64,000 nucleotides of DNA from Symbiodinium kawagutii (GCA_009767595.1 VSDK01011114.1:284331-348330); one strand, 5' to 3'; counted from the stretch's first letter, positions 1 through 10,869 are shown. Notes: generated by a model from the letters alone, not told the origin. Numbers and translations are program-made.

Positions 1-1080
1 GAAAGAGTCAACGACCACTATGGTTACCACCAATAAGGTTACAATGACCACCAATAAGTAGAGGTTCAATGAGATTCCTGCTTTGAGAATTGGACAAATT
101 TGGAGATTTTTTTTTGATGAATCGTTTCTTGGAGGCAGTATCAGGAGACTCCCAGTTCATGATCCCACATGGTACTTATGATTTTGCTCAGAAAACATTT
201 TTCTGCATACAGCTGCCAACAGTTTCCATGGTCCGTGGACATTCAGTGATACTGTCTGGGGTCCGAATTGCCTGAATCGGTAAAGTACCTCATGGAGGAC
301 ACCACTATCAGATTGCCGAGTTTTGAGAACAACAGGTCTAAACTCTGGTCAAATAAAGTCAACAAAAGGCTTTGAAAGAGCCAGTGCAACAATGCTATTG
401 TCTACAGACCATGGTTGGCATCATTGCTACAATATCCCTGTTAAGCAACATTACCCAGGTGTTTTCAACGTCTTATCTGAAACGGGTTTAAACGTTTAAA
501 CGTTTCCACCCCAGACCTTCAAACGTGTTTAAATGGTTTGAGGTTTAAACGTGTTTGGACCGACTCTGGTTGAAAGTGCTGTCAAGGCATCTGCTGTAAG
601 GCAAGAGCTGCTCCTCAGTGTTGCAGCGTCTTTCAAGGCTCAGCGGCCATGTTCGGATCTGAAGCGGCAGCGCTTTTCTGCTCAAACCAGGGTCAAAAAT
701 CAGCGCTCTTTGTACAGCGGCCGGGCCGTTTTGACCCTGCCAAATGTGTAGTGCCAGCTGCAAACAAAGGGAGCTAGCAACACGAACCTTGTTTTTTTCC
801 TCAGACCTACACGATCAGCACGGTACCATGTCCATCGGCTGCCTGACAGTGAGCGATGGGTCATGTTGGGAAGACTACCATAACAAGTCCGGAAATGTTT
901 TGTTGGTCGTCCATGATTGGTGGTACCTTTGAACATGAATGGTTTGTGTACAAATTAACATTTTTGGGGGTGGTTTGGGACACCATCATGGCTATGAATA
1001 TATCCACCCAAATCCCAACACACCCCAACTTAGATGCCACTCTGAAGAGATGGCTGCACAAACAAAGCGTTTCAGTATTC
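1..1080. other. No gene identified, noncoding flank
   Basis: I see no convincing exon here. Short open frames exist on both strands but lack paired splice signals and biased codon use. The only structure is a cluster of three GTTTAAAC palindromes at 486-550. One 80-codon minus-strand open stretch (861-1130) abuts an inverted-repeat element at 1096-1195 and could be an exon, but it reads like AT-rich chance sequence. Confidence 0.4.
486..550. repeat. Cluster of GTTTAAAC palindromes
   Basis: The 8-base palindrome GTTTAAAC occurs at 486-493, immediately again at 494-501, and at 543-550, with related GTGTTTAAAT between them. The two abutting copies form a larger palindromic block. No function is evident; it may be a degenerate short tandem or a cruciform-prone site. 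Confidence 0.6.
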
Positions 1081-1095
1081 AAAAAACATCCGTTT

Positions 1096-1195
1096 GGGTG
1101 TTTCTTAAAATAGGGGTACCCCCAAATCATCCAATATTAATCCTTTGTGGTAAGAAACCAACCAGTGTTGGGGGTCCTCGATTTTGAGAAACCAT
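1096..1195. mobile_element. Inverted-repeat element, family 1 (copy A)
   Basis: The left arm GTGTTTCTTAAAATAGGGG and right arm ending ATTTTGAGAAACC are imperfect reverse complements about 60 bp apart, with the family-internal words AAATCATCC and AACCAACCA between them. It belongs to the same family as the intron-forming copies at 7.7, 54.5 and 55.8 kb. I could not confirm that this copy is spliced, because flanking frames on either strand are weak. Confidence 0.7.
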
Positions 1196-1230
1196 CATAT
1201 TTGTGAATCCAGTACACCTACATATGGCTG

Positions 1231-1347
1231 TGGGTCAAATCCCTGTAACCGCCTGTAACCCTGGTTCCCCTATCATCAACCATTGTTTTCCTTATTATTG
1301 GTTGGTCATTATTCCCCATGACATTGGTTGCTTGAGTGCTTGACCCA
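1231..1347. mobile_element. Inverted-repeat element, family 3 (TGGGTCAA ends)
   Basis: This 117-bp unit begins TGGGTCAA and ends TTGACCCA. The interior carries CCCTGGTTCCCC, CCATTGTTTTCC and TTATTATTGGTTGGT, words shared with copies at 58093-58207 (opposite orientation), 58856-58957 and a fragment at 32139. Terminal inverted repeats, small size and no coding capacity match a MITE-like nonautonomous element. Confidence 0.7.
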
Positions 1348-1379
1348 GCTCGCCATATGCCTCACCCAGAATCACCAAC

Positions 1380-1563
1380 CAGCTCCTCCGCGCCTGAGCA
1401 CTTCCGTCAATGCCTCCAGCACTTCGCAGCCATCGTCAGTCGCGTGCGCTTCGCGAAAGAACTGGTCCAGGTGCTTCCGGATCTGCAGAATCCTGTGCTG
1501 ACAAACCCATCCGTTGGCTCGCCACATATTTTTTTGACGAATAACCTGGCAAAATGGGCACAC
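1380..1563 (-). CDS. Putative exon, Cys/His-rich segment
   Basis: The minus strand is open for about 60 codons with strong coding character (NGWVCQHRILQIRKHLDQF, then an acidic helical stretch EVLEALTEVL). A splice donor GTTGGT closes it at 1380 and a TTTTGCCAG acceptor could open it at 1545. If the exon instead extends to 1563 it includes CPFC, giving a C-x2-C ... C-x-H pattern like a small zinc-binding module. The gene is unknown. Confidence 0.45.
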
Positions 1564-1658
1564 AAATGGTTAAATATAATCAACTGCTGGTTAACTGATG
1601 GTCTTTGATGATGATGATGTTTTCATGGTTTTTGATGGTACTTGGTACTTTTTTCAAC

Positions 1659-1727
1659 CGCCACAGAGGATTCGAATCGCAGGCGCCAACGATAGCAGCT
1701 GGTGGAGGACTGGTGCAGCAAAAATAC
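1659..1727 (-). CDS. Putative small exon
   Basis: Minus-strand acceptor CGCTTTCAG at 1728 and donor GCG|GTTGAA at 1658 bracket 69 bp that is open in frame (FCCTSPPPAAIVGACDSNPLW). It lies 100 bp upstream (in minus-strand sense) of the Cys/His-rich exon and could belong to the same gene. Support rests on splice motifs and base composition only. Confidence 0.3.
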
Positions 1728-2106
1728 CTGAAAGCGCCGCTGTGTATCCAAAACAACATCTCAAGCATAAGGATATGTTGCATAGTCCATTCAACCCTCG
1801 CAGGTTGATGGTGCCATCCAGATATCTGGCCACATCATCTTATTTAGTACAACTTTTTGTTCACATGTACGTCCATCAATGGTGAGCACGCAACCAGCAG
1901 CAGGTGATCAATGGGAACCACCATCTACACTAAGCTACACCACCACGGATCCTCCACCGCTGCCCTTTTCGCCAAGGATCTCATCAGCAGATTTTTTGGG
2001 CAGCAACACCTGGATGAAATTTCCTAGCTTCAAAAGTGCCTGCACCGCGCACAGCCGGCACCGCGCACCAGGAATTCTGACCGGTGAAAAACGATTGCTG
2101 TTCAGG

Positions 2107-3004
2107 TGGTTGATGGTGGTTGATGGTGGTTGATGGTGGTTGATGGTGGCCGATGGTGGTTGATGGTGGTTGATGGGGGTCGATGGTGGTCGATGGTGGT
2201 CGATGGGGGTTGATGGTGGTTGATGGGGGTCGATGGTGGTCGATGGTGGTCGATGGGGGTTGATGGTGGTTGATGGGGGTCGATGGTGGTCGATGGTGGT
2301 CGATGGGGGTTGATGGTGGTTGATGGGGGTCGATGGTGGTCGATGGTGGTCGATGGGGGTTGATGGTGGTTGATGGGGGTCGATGGTGGTCGATGGTGGT
2401 CGATGGGGGTTGATGGTGGTTGATGGGGGTCGATGGTGGTCGATGGTGGTCGATGGGGGTTGATGGTGGTTGATGGGGGTCGATGGTGGTCGATGGTGGT
2501 CGATGGGGGTTGATGGTGGTTGATGGGGGTCGATGGTGGTCGATGGTGGTCGATGGGGGTTGATGGTGGTTGATGGGGGTCGATGGTGGTCGATGGTGGT
2601 CGATGGGGGTTGATGGTGGTTGATGGGGGTCGATGGTGGTCGATGGTGGTCGATGGGGGTTGATGGTGGTTGATGGGGGTCGATGGTGGTCGATGGTGGT
2701 CGATGGGGGTTGATGGTGGTTGATGGGGGTCGATGGTGGTCGATGGTGGTCGATGGGGGTTGATGGTGGTTGATGGGGGTCGATGGTGGTCGATGGTGGT
2801 CGATGGGGGTTGATGGTGGTTGATGGGGGTCGATGGTGGTCGATGGTGGTCGATGGGGGTTGATGGTGGTTGATGGGGGTCGATGGTGGTCGATGGTGGT
2901 CGATGGGGGTTGATGGTGGTTGATGGGGGTCGATGGTGGTCGATGGTGGTTGATGGTGGTTGATGGTGGATGGTGGTTGATGGTGGTCGATGGTGGTTGA
3001 TGGT
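2107..3004. repeat. Minisatellite with 50-bp higher-order unit of five decamers
   Basis: The basic unit is a decamer YGATGGKGGT. From 2161 to about 2945 it is organised in a strict 50-bp higher-order unit: TGATGGTGGT, TGATGGGGGT, CGATGGTGGT, CGATGGTGGT, CGATGGGGGT, repeated about 15.7 times with almost no variation. Degenerate TGATGGTGGT copies flank it on both sides. The minus strand stays open in two frames across the array (350 and 379 codons of His/Pro/Ser/Thr) because no phase of the decamer makes a stop there. I regard those ORFs as by-products. The array's uniformity implies recent expansion or gene conversion. Confidence 0.95.
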
Positions 3005-3009
3005 GACTT

Positions 3010-3600
3010 CTGTTCATACAAATCAATGAAACCCACATATATAAGAGAATGTAATATGTATAGCTATGGGTCATAACACAAAACCAAACAGTGTGTAGGG
3101 GAACGTCCCAACTAAACTAGTTTGTTCATCGTTTGTTCATTTTGGGGATGTGAACAGCCAGGGGTACACGGGCCGGCCCATTGCCACGCATTGGACGAAT
3201 CGCCGTGCTTCCACTACAGCTGCCACTACTAAAGTATTGCCCTCTTGGGTGACTAGTTTGTGCTTAAGATGTTTTTTGTCATTACTGTAAGTACTTCTGT
3301 TTAATTGATATATATATATATATGGCTTTGTTTGCTATTGCCTCGAACAACAAACCGCATTCCCTGAAGCCGAAAGAAGCATCAACTGCAACGCCTGCAG
3401 CTACGGATGGTGCGGTAACTTCGTTCTGTATTTTGACAATATCTCTTTTTTGTTGTTTTGTGTTGCAGTGGTTTCATATGTTGTGACAACCAAAATTCTA
3501 TCTAAAAAACAAACAACAAACATTTGTGTGGTGTTTGATTCTATTACCATGTTGTGACAACAAACAACAACCATATGGTGTTTGATTCTATTGCCAGCGG
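3010..3600. other. Noncoding, with (TA)n at about 3308-3322
   Basis: I see no gene. The stretch holds a short TA microsatellite and two direct copies of a GTTGTGACAACMAA word near 3481 and 3553. Confidence 0.4.
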
Positions 3601-3663
3601 AACTTTTTGTGTTTTTGACTTTTTTGTTTTTCTCTTACCATGGCCCACCGCTAACCCTGGCAC

Positions 3664-3727
3664 CTGGTCGGTGGTGCGGAAGCACTCGCTCTGCTCCTTC
3701 GCCGAGAAAGCGGGCACCAAGAAACAT
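3664..3727 (-). CDS. Putative small exon
   Basis: Acceptor ATATCCAG (3728) and donor GACCAG|GTGCCA (3663) enclose 64 bp of GC-rich sequence that is open in all three minus frames, so the reading frame cannot be chosen. It stands out from AT-rich surroundings, which is typical of exons in this window. Confidence 0.25.
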
Positions 3728-4543
3728 CTGGATATAGCCATGGTGAATGATGGCTTATTGATTGTTTCTTGATGGTTCATGGATGGCCAGTCATAGTGGC
3801 CAATGCTGGTTCATTGATGATGAATTGACGGGTTATTGATGGTGGATGGTTTCTGGATGGTTATATAATAGGTGGGAAATATGAATTTGCTAAAAATAAT
3901 GGTTAGATTAGATTATATTAGATTATATAATATCAGTAATGCTAGTGACGTGGAAACAACTCGCAACAATATCATTTGTGGATGGCTAATAATTTTATGG
4001 TCTATTTCGACGTGAAAATACAGTGATGCTTAATACTAGCAAGTGCTTATGTATTTATGTATTGTTCAGAAACACAACAAAAATGGTTACAGTAAGCATA
4101 CTTGATTCGATAGGGATCCATAGTATCAAACAACACATCTTGCCACAACTGCCAATTTTCCAGCTGGTGTCATATGGATATCTCAGTGAACATGCTGTTT
4201 TGGCTAGGGCAAGCTGCAGGAGAGTCGTGGCTCCGGAGGAAATCGTTCTGCGACAGTTCAAAGGTGCGGGGACACCATGAATAGCGAAATAATTATGGTT
4301 AGCTCACTAATAGTTAGCTGATAATGTTGGTTACCACCAAAGGTGCTGGTGGTGAATTGGCTCACTAATAACTATCCTCTACAAATGCAGTTTGAGATCC
4401 ATGTTGACAACCTGTCACCAATCCAATAGTAAACAGCTGAGGTTCTATCCGCAAATATGGGGGGTCGATCGATATGATCTCCCATTGGCAATGCCATGAA
4501 TTTTGCACTTTCTCGAACACATGTAGTCCCATGATACACCAGA

Positions 4544-4680
4544 CATGTCAAAGACGCGCTCCCAGCAACAAGTGGAACACCAGCAACACCGGACGCGCTT
4601 GGATGCTCGGATCGCCGATCAACCAAAGGCATCGCGGACTGGTGACCGTTCCCGGTACGGATGATCTCCTTGCCCGGTTG
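4544..4680. other. GC-rich, coding-like segment, strand unresolved
   Basis: This GC-rich island is open on the plus strand from an ATG at about 4543 (Arg/Gln-rich, about 40 codons) and on the minus strand for more than 80 codons (4372-4632). Neighbouring well-supported exons are on the minus strand, so minus is favoured, but no clean splice pair was found. Confidence 0.25.
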
Positions 4681-4804
4681 TGATCATCCTTGGTCAACCA
4701 CTTGGCCAACATAGTTGAACCTTGTTGAACCAGTTGAACTGAACCAGTTCAACCAGCCAATCCCTGGTTTTCATCCTTGGTCAACCAGTTAAACCATGTT
4801 GAAC

Positions 4805-4925
4805 CTGCAAATTCTACACGCTCCCAGTGCTTGCGGACCTCCGACAAGTTGGCGAAAAGCAGCACCGCGACAGGTGGAGCGCAGGTGATGCAGCGCAAGT
4901 AGAGCCGACTGCTCTCGGTCAACTC
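4805..4925 (-). CDS. Putative exon, 40 codons
   Basis: Minus-strand acceptor GCCGTAG (4926-4928) and donor GCAG|GTTCAA (4804) bound 121 bp open in one frame with high GC3: ELTESSRLYLRCITCAPP, then a hydrophobic VAVLLFANL and EVRKHWERVEF. It starts in phase 0, which matches the phase-0 end of the exon at 5954-6066, so both may belong to one gene. No family is recognised. Confidence 0.5.
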
Positions 4926-4929
4926 CTAC

Positions 4930-5950
4930 GGCCGCCAGTGAGGCTTCAGGATGGTGAAGGAGTGGGTTCTGTTGGGTTCATGAAGGTTGGTGAATAACCA
5001 TTCATGATGGTTGGGTAACCATTATGAACCAATCATGAATGCCTACCCAACCAACCATAACAATTCATGATAGTGAATGACCAATTATGGTAAATGGTTG
5101 GGTAAGCATTCATGATGGTTGGGTGTCAATGATGGTACCGGATAATGGGGGATAGGAATTCGTTATAGTCGACAAAACCTTGAGATTCCAAAAGCTTCAA
5201 CTATTGATAAACTCTACAGATTGATCTATCATCAACCCATGTCTACCAAGTTATTGAGCATCATCAACTTGATTCATAGTTCTTACGCTTGGCTGTTACA
5301 ATATATCATAGTATAGGATTAAAACAAGACACATGAAGTCCATGATCAGCAAACAAGCGATGATCAAACATCAACAACTAAGTAACCATCATTAGCTTGT
5401 ACTAACCATTGTGAGTTCATGGTGGTTGCATGTGGTTGCCCATGATACCAGAATGGTGGCATCGCTTCTATGAGTTCCGCGACAGTGCCCACCGATGATT
5501 TTTCGACCTCCGAAATCTACCGTGGAGAATTGCTTTGAGTATCATGTTTAAACCACGAAATTGGTGGGCATGTTTATTAACCATCAGTATGCTTGATTTT
5601 AATGTCAACATGTTTATGACCTGTTTATCATAAACCACTAGTTTAGTCATGCAGAATTTAGATCAACATATTACCATATACAGTAAACATTTCATCCCAT
5701 GGATTTGTCAATCCAGGATAACACAGGCTCGATGGATGACATCTGGCGAAAGCACAATGTTCAATGTGCCACCAATCCAAGTGGTCTGGGACGCCGTATG
5801 GATCAAAATTTGGCATGCTCAAACTTTACTTACTTGCCTCATCTTGCATCCCACGAAAGGCAGCACAAGACAAAGGAGTGTGAGAAAACAATTTCAGATT
5901 GACCTGTAGGAGTGACCGACATAACAACTAATACACGAATTTTCAACTAC
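4930..5950. other. Noncoding, AACCATCA/TGATGGTT-type sequence
   Basis: This is probably intronic, between exons at 4925 and 5954. It is rich in ATTCATGATGGTTGGG-like words repeated in both orientations near 4980-5130. I see no exon. Confidence 0.35.
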
Positions 5951-5953
5951 TAC

Positions 5954-6066
5954 GCCAATGATCAACGGCCCAAAATTGTGTGCCTCGTAGAGAACGAAGG
6001 GAGTTCCGAAGATCTTCTCTTTGGTGGAGATGGACGACGGATGCACTTGCACTGGAACCAAGCTGC
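5954..6066 (-). CDS. Putative exon, 37 codons
   Basis: Acceptor GCTGCAG (6067) and donor GGC|GTAGTA (5953) bracket 113 bp: two bases plus 37 codons reading SLVPVQVHPSSISTKEKIFG then TPFVLYEAHNFGPLIIG. Codon use is GC3-rich and the sequence looks like a folded domain, but I do not recognise the family. It ends in phase 0, compatible with the exon at 4805-4925 downstream on the same strand. Confidence 0.55.
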
Positions 6067-6069
6067 CTG

Positions 6070-7550
6070 CAGCTCAGCTCACGATTGGTGAAGCTTGGCG
6101 ACTCCGCTTGGGATTGATGGTCTCCGCAGATATCGCTTCGAATCAACCAACCAAAAGGTAACCAGGCCAAAGGAGGATGAGCATAGGATTCAGCAGCTGA
6201 ATGGCATATGATTTGCTGTCAGCATTGACCGCCTGGTCATCCGAAGTGAGGGGATGTTTTGAGCCATAGCCAAGTGATGTGGAAGTTGAAGCATGAACAG
6301 TACCAGCAATGTACACACGCACACACACACACTCTAGTATATGCATGTCTAGAAAAGAAAAACCATTCTGGAGCAGATTTTACAGTAATTATCAGTTGTT
6401 GGACCATCCCCAATTCTTGAACGAATGAAAATCATCTGCATATTGAGCATGGAAAATGTGCAATCTACTCCAGAACCGCTATAGATTGATATAGATTCAT
6501 TCAGGTAAACTAATACATCGGTTTGTCCACACGGCCCGTCAATCCATCAGTGGTGGTCGGTGGTACCCCAGATCCCACGGCCGTGGATATCCCAGGCACC
6601 CTTGTGATGCACGAAGAGCTCCGACATCACTGGTCCAGTGCCCATGCTTGATGAGAGCGTCTCCTGCGAGCAGCTTGAAATGTGGCGAAGGCACCGCATG
6701 GTGAACTGGTGAAGTTGTGAACATCAGTGATCATATGTCAATCATATGCACCATTGTTATGAAATCATCCACAACAAACAGTGATCACATTTTTGATTGG
6801 CTGATCAACATCATTAATAATTAATAATGACAGTTGATTGATGTTGATTGCTTTCTGGTTGATAGCTTACTGGTTGATTAATCATTCACAAATTGACAAT
6901 GGATCACAGTGAGTGATGTTTAGTTGCAATTGATTGATTCAGCAATTGCCATGGTGCACCATAAACCATTGACTAAGCCTGGTGACTGATAATTACCAAC
7001 AACCACTAATTGCTCCTTCGCCGTCACTAGCCAATATCAATCTTCTGTCAACAATGCTAGTCATCAACAATGTTAGCCGATGACTACTGAATCTTAAGAA
7101 TTGAACGCCCTTGCGAAGGATTAGATCATGCAATTTCATGCAATTGATTAATGTCGTTTCATGTAATTTCATGTAGTTTCGTGTAATTCGTCTACATCAG
7201 TTCTGCTGGACTGTTGTGTAAGCCCACACAAACGGAGTCCACAGCCATGCCACTCAGGCATACTAGGAGAAATACCCTGCGCCCAACGTTGATGGTTGAT
7301 ACCGGCTTGTGATGAAGGTTGATGTTGGATGACAATGATCAACATCACCTAATCATGCTTGACACAAGGATCCTGCTGGGATTCATTAGATTATCCGCAC
7401 TCTGGATCTGAAACAAAAAATTGTTCGAAAGAGTGTCTGAAACAAAAAATTGTGCAAAAGAGTGTTTCATATCATTTCATCATTTCATATCAAATTACTA
7501 TCACCATTTATCACCTTAGTGCATCATTCTTGGCTGGCACCCTTGGCGTA
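6070..7550. other. Mostly noncoding; weak exon candidate 6555-6703
   Basis: A GC-rich block at 6539-6724 is open in two minus-strand frames (one reads KGAWDIHGRGIWG near its end) but lacks a convincing donor. An AC microsatellite lies at about 6312-6333. The rest is AT-rich sequence dominated by TTGATTG/CAATCAA words. I see no other gene. Confidence 0.3.
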
Positions 7551-7564
7551 TCCAAGTGAGTGAC

Positions 7565-7694
7565 CAGCGATGCCGGCCCGGCTTCAGGGCCCCGCTCCTT
7601 GGGAATGGCCAAGGCAATCTGCGGAGAGCAAGCCTGGGCAGAGCCCGACTTTCCGATGGAGATCACCCACGATTTGATCACTATTTGGTGGTTT
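7565..7694 (-). CDS. Exon downstream of intron-forming element copy B
   Basis: When the 98-bp element at 7695-7792 is removed as an intron, this exon continues the frame of 7793-7843: ...NPVKW-L-NHQIVIKSWVISIGK, then AQACSPQIALAIPKERGPEA. A GTCACT donor closes it near 7564. The other strand is also open here, but only the minus frame joins in phase across the element. The product is unknown. Confidence 0.5.
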
Positions 7695-7795
7695 CTCAAG
7701 CCATAGGGGTCCCTAAAAATGGTTGATTCATTACTATAAATGACTACTGTCATGGATGATGACTGGGGGTACCCCTATGACTTGAGAAACACAAC
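7686..7795. mobile_element. Inverted-repeat element, family 1 (copy B), forming intron 7695-7792
   Basis: The arms GGTTTCTCAAGCCATAGGGG and CCCCTATGACTTGAGAAACAC are reverse-complementary with few mismatches. On the minus strand the intron runs from GTGTTTCTC (GT at 7791-7792) to CTTGAG (AG at 7695-7696). The interior words run opposite, relative to the host gene, to those of copies D and E, so the element works as an intron in either orientation. It is 98 bp, not a multiple of three, and contains an in-frame stop if retained. Confidence 0.7.
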
Positions 7796-7843
7796 CATTT
7801 GACAGGATTGGGGCCCCAAAAGATCAGCAGCTCAGCAGCCTGG
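7793..7843 (-). CDS. Exon upstream of intron-forming element copy B
   Basis: Acceptor GTGATCAG (7844) starts 51 bp: one base, 16 codons (QAAELLIFWGPNPVKW) and two bases. The two leftover bases plus the first base of 7694 make a Leu codon, so the splice is in phase. The product is unknown. Confidence 0.5.
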
Positions 7844-7891
7844 CTGATCACCCACTAATGTTGGAACCACAATAGTGAAACGCTTGCAATC

Positions 7892-7990
7892 AATAAGGGC
7901 TGATTTAAATTTAGTAAGGGCTAAAAAATCCACAAATAATTTCCAGATCTGGATTTTTTAGCCCTTACTAAATTTAAATTAGCCCTTACT
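7892..7990. repeat. Large AT-rich hairpin
   Basis: AATAAGGGCTGATTTAAATT continues into TAGTAAGGGCTAAAAAATCC on the left. It is matched on the right by GGATTTTTTAGCCCTTACTA and AATTTAAATTAGCCCTTACT. The arms are about 40 bp with a loop of roughly 18 bp. A partial copy (TTACTAAACTG ... AATTTAAATTTAGTA) follows at 8100-8140. It could be a foldback element or a strong RNA hairpin. Confidence 0.85.
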
Positions 7991-8203
7991 GATTTTTCAT
8001 TGCAGAATGTCAACTTGCCCCAGAGCAGTTGCAATAATAGGACAGCATTCACAATAGCTACAAATAATTTCCAGAAAATTCCAAAATTTTGAGATTTCAC
8101 CCTTACTAAACTGTAAAAGAGCCAATTTAAATTTAGTATTGATCCAGAAAACCATTTCACAACCAGTACTAAAATTGCTAATTGTGATTAGATTCTTTTC
8201 AAT

Positions 8204-8660
8204 AAGCAAACCAAACCTTTACAAACTCAAAAATTTGACCTTGTTCAAAACAGCTGTTTTCTTTTTAAAATCCTTTCAAAAAATTGCAAAAAACAGGTCC
8301 ACAAAGGGTACCCCCTTGCAAGCTCCTGCATTGCAATTATAAATTGAAATTAGCAACTGCAATAAAAAACAACCTCCCTGGCTCATTTCTATTTTTTTCT
8401 TCCTTATTGTTTTTTAATTGTGTTTAAATGCGTTTTGATTATTGATTGAATGCTTTTCAAAAGCATAAGCAAACCAAACCTTTACAAACTCAAAAATCCG
8501 ACCTTGTCCAAAACAGCTGTTTTCTTTTTTAAAATCCTTTTAAAAAATTGCAAAAAACAGGTCCACAAAGGGTACCCCCTTGCAAGCTCCTGCATTGCAA
8601 TTATAAATTGAAATTAGCAACTGCAATAAAAAACAACTTCCCTGGCTCATTTCTATTGTC
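8204..8660. repeat. Direct duplication of about 190 bp (8204-8395 and 8467-8660)
   Basis: Both units share AAGCAAACCAAACCTTTACA, then ACCTTG.CCAAAACAGCTG, the AGGGTACCCCCTTGCAAGCT segment and TGGCTCATTTCTATT. Differences are a few substitutions and one-base indels. A simple dispersed or tandem duplication is the minimal explanation; I see no coding frame or terminal repeats. Confidence 0.85.
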
Positions 8661-8697
8661 GTGGGGAGAGTCGAGGGGAGAGTCGTGGGGAGAGTCC
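8658..8697. repeat. Short 14-bp tandem repeat
   Basis: Three copies of GTCGWGGGGAGA, with spacing of 13-14 bp, end the second unit of the 8.2-8.7 kb duplication. A polypurine run and TAGGGGGGGG-like homopolymer sequence follow. Confidence 0.7.
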
Positions 8698-8799
8698 AGA
8701 TTCCAGGTATACAATTGCAAAGCTGACCCCTCCCTAAAAAAAGAAAAAAAATTAGGGGGGGGTATACTATTGTGTTGACTTGACAACGAAAGCAGACCA

Positions 8800-10540
8800 A
8801 AGGATCAGCCAGGAACGCTGCGAAGCTAAAACTCTCTGCGGTTGGCTGCGCTCACAGAAGGGATTGATGTCATTTTGAAGGGATTCTTCATACTCAATAC
8901 CTCCGAGTTTGTTCTAGCAGGATAATGCTATTCTAGTATTTTCTAGTCATGTAGGATCCACGGTGCTGTTGGATCATAAGAGTTGACCACTACTGTACAA
9001 CCAGTATGGATCCTACACAACCACAACGATCCAACATCATAAGAATTGACCACTGTACAACGACATACAACCGCTATTGCCCAGTATTGACAATCGCTTC
9101 AATTTTGAATCATTCTTTGCTACACAGGGTCATGCTTTGAAGAACCAATCAACCAGCCAAGCAGCCAATCAACCAACCTATCAACCAACATTGACAAGCA
9201 ACTATCAGCAAAAGTCAATGTCTATTTTTGGCCGTTGGTAGCCACAATCAGCCAGCTGATTGACCTGATCACACCTTGGGGTTAGCAACCACCACCTACT
9301 TTGGTGGTCAACAAACGGCCATAGCCCACCCACCCACCCACCAAGCAAGCAACCAACCAATCAACATGTGTTTTGTGGTTGGCTGCATTCATACCTGTAC
9401 TGTTGTCACTCATGATTGCTTCAAGTAGGTGCATAACGAGAATCTGAAATTACTATTCTACTATCACCAAACAGCTATTAACCATCCACTAGCCATAATA
9501 CGAAACCATAGGATTGAGCATTAACTTTTCCGATGAGTCTATTAAATCATAGGTAAATCCTAAATTAAGCGAATCATGCACTGAAGCCACCAACTAGCTA
9601 TGGCGGCTACAAGCATGATCATCATCAACCATCACCCTATTGTTGGTTATTAACCCCTATAGTTAACCGTAAAAATCATCGGAATAAGAAATGCCAAGAG
9701 AGATAATCTTGTTGGTTTCCCATGAATGTTGGTTTTCCTATGAATGTTCGTCATGCCCCTATCATTGTCGGTTCTATCCGTAGTATTGGTATTAATCCTC
9801 CAAATCATTGGTTCAATTACCAATGAGATAATCTTGTTGCTTGCCTATTGATGTTGGTCCCCAAATTCACCAGCAACAAACCTACAGTCCAGTACCCAAA
9901 CTTTGGGTAACTCACCTACAGTCCAGTCACTAACCTCCAGATCCCCCCAGTCGGTCCTACAGATTCCTACAGCTGCACCACTAACCTGGGGATTCCTACA
10001 GGACCCGAGCTGATTCCAACAGGTGGTGATCCAGTCACTGAGCCAACAGCTGCAGCTGTTGGAACCCATCGGATCACCACCTCCTTGGTTCGTAGCCGTG
10101 ACAAGCCTAGCAGCTGCTGTCATCAGCCCCACCAGTAGTGGTGCCAGGTCTGCCAGACTTCCTCCCAGTGCCACGGGCGACCTGGCGCACGGCTAGCCAT
10201 GATGGACACAGGGTCGGGGATGACTCCTGAAGTGAAACAAATAGTATACAAACAGTCATTGTCATGTAACCAAAGATGTAATTCCAGAAATTCTAGAGGT
10301 TGATGATGACCTTTCACACTTACGACTGTGATGTGACTCGACAATCAACGACGGATACACCGACCGATACACCGACCCAAAACCCGGGAAACTTACTGTA
10401 GCCATGATGTACCTCCCAACATCCCTCACACTGTAATGACTCTAGTGATCCAACAGTAACAACTTGGTCTACACCCTGGCGTTGTTTATTCCAACGGCCT
10501 CAATAAAGACCCCTGCAAATATTCAAGTTTGTGTTGTGCG
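8800..10540. other. No confident gene; weak minus-strand coding-like segment 10080-10215
   Basis: AACCAACC/CAACCATC-type words dominate. At 9845-10215 the minus strand is open with a hydrophobic ALGGSLADLAPLLVGLMTAA stretch, and imperfectly repeated GTTAGTG/GTAGGAATC words resemble clustered donors. No consistent splice model emerged, so I call no gene. Confidence 0.3.
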
Positions 10541-10544
10541 TCTA

Positions 10545-10830
10545 TCAGTTGCATTTACCAACAATGTTGACGCTGGGTGGGAGATAGGTGGGGCGAGGTG
10601 GGATATCAACGTGCAGTTGCACTTGCCAACAGTGTTGATGCTACGCAGGGGATGGGATGGGGTTGGGGGTTGGGTGGGATGTTGACGGTCACTTGCATGT
10701 GCAAATCACGTTGATGCTACGGGGGAAGGGGTGGGATGTTAACCTTCATTTAGTTGCCAACAATTTTGATACTGCGCAGGGGATGGGGTGGGGTGGGATG
10801 TTAACGTTCAGTTGCACTTGCCACGATATG
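10545..10830. repeat. Degenerate tandem repeat, units of about 55-77 bp
   Basis: Four to five diverged units share a TGGGATRTYAACGT start, a TTGCACTTGCCAAC middle and a GTTGATGCTACGCAGGGG end followed by a GGGATGGGG run. Unit starts lie near 10551, 10598, 10675, 10731 and 10794. I see no ORF common to the units. Confidence 0.7.
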
Positions 10831-10869
10831 CAAAAGATCCTCAACATGCTCAACCCTTTGATGTTTCGG

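Noticed and set aside
1935..3074. Minus-strand 350- and 379-codon ORFs rich in His/Pro/Ser/Thr
   Set aside because: They are translations of the decamer minisatellite, which lacks stops in the minus phases. No splice context or codon bias suggests a protein.
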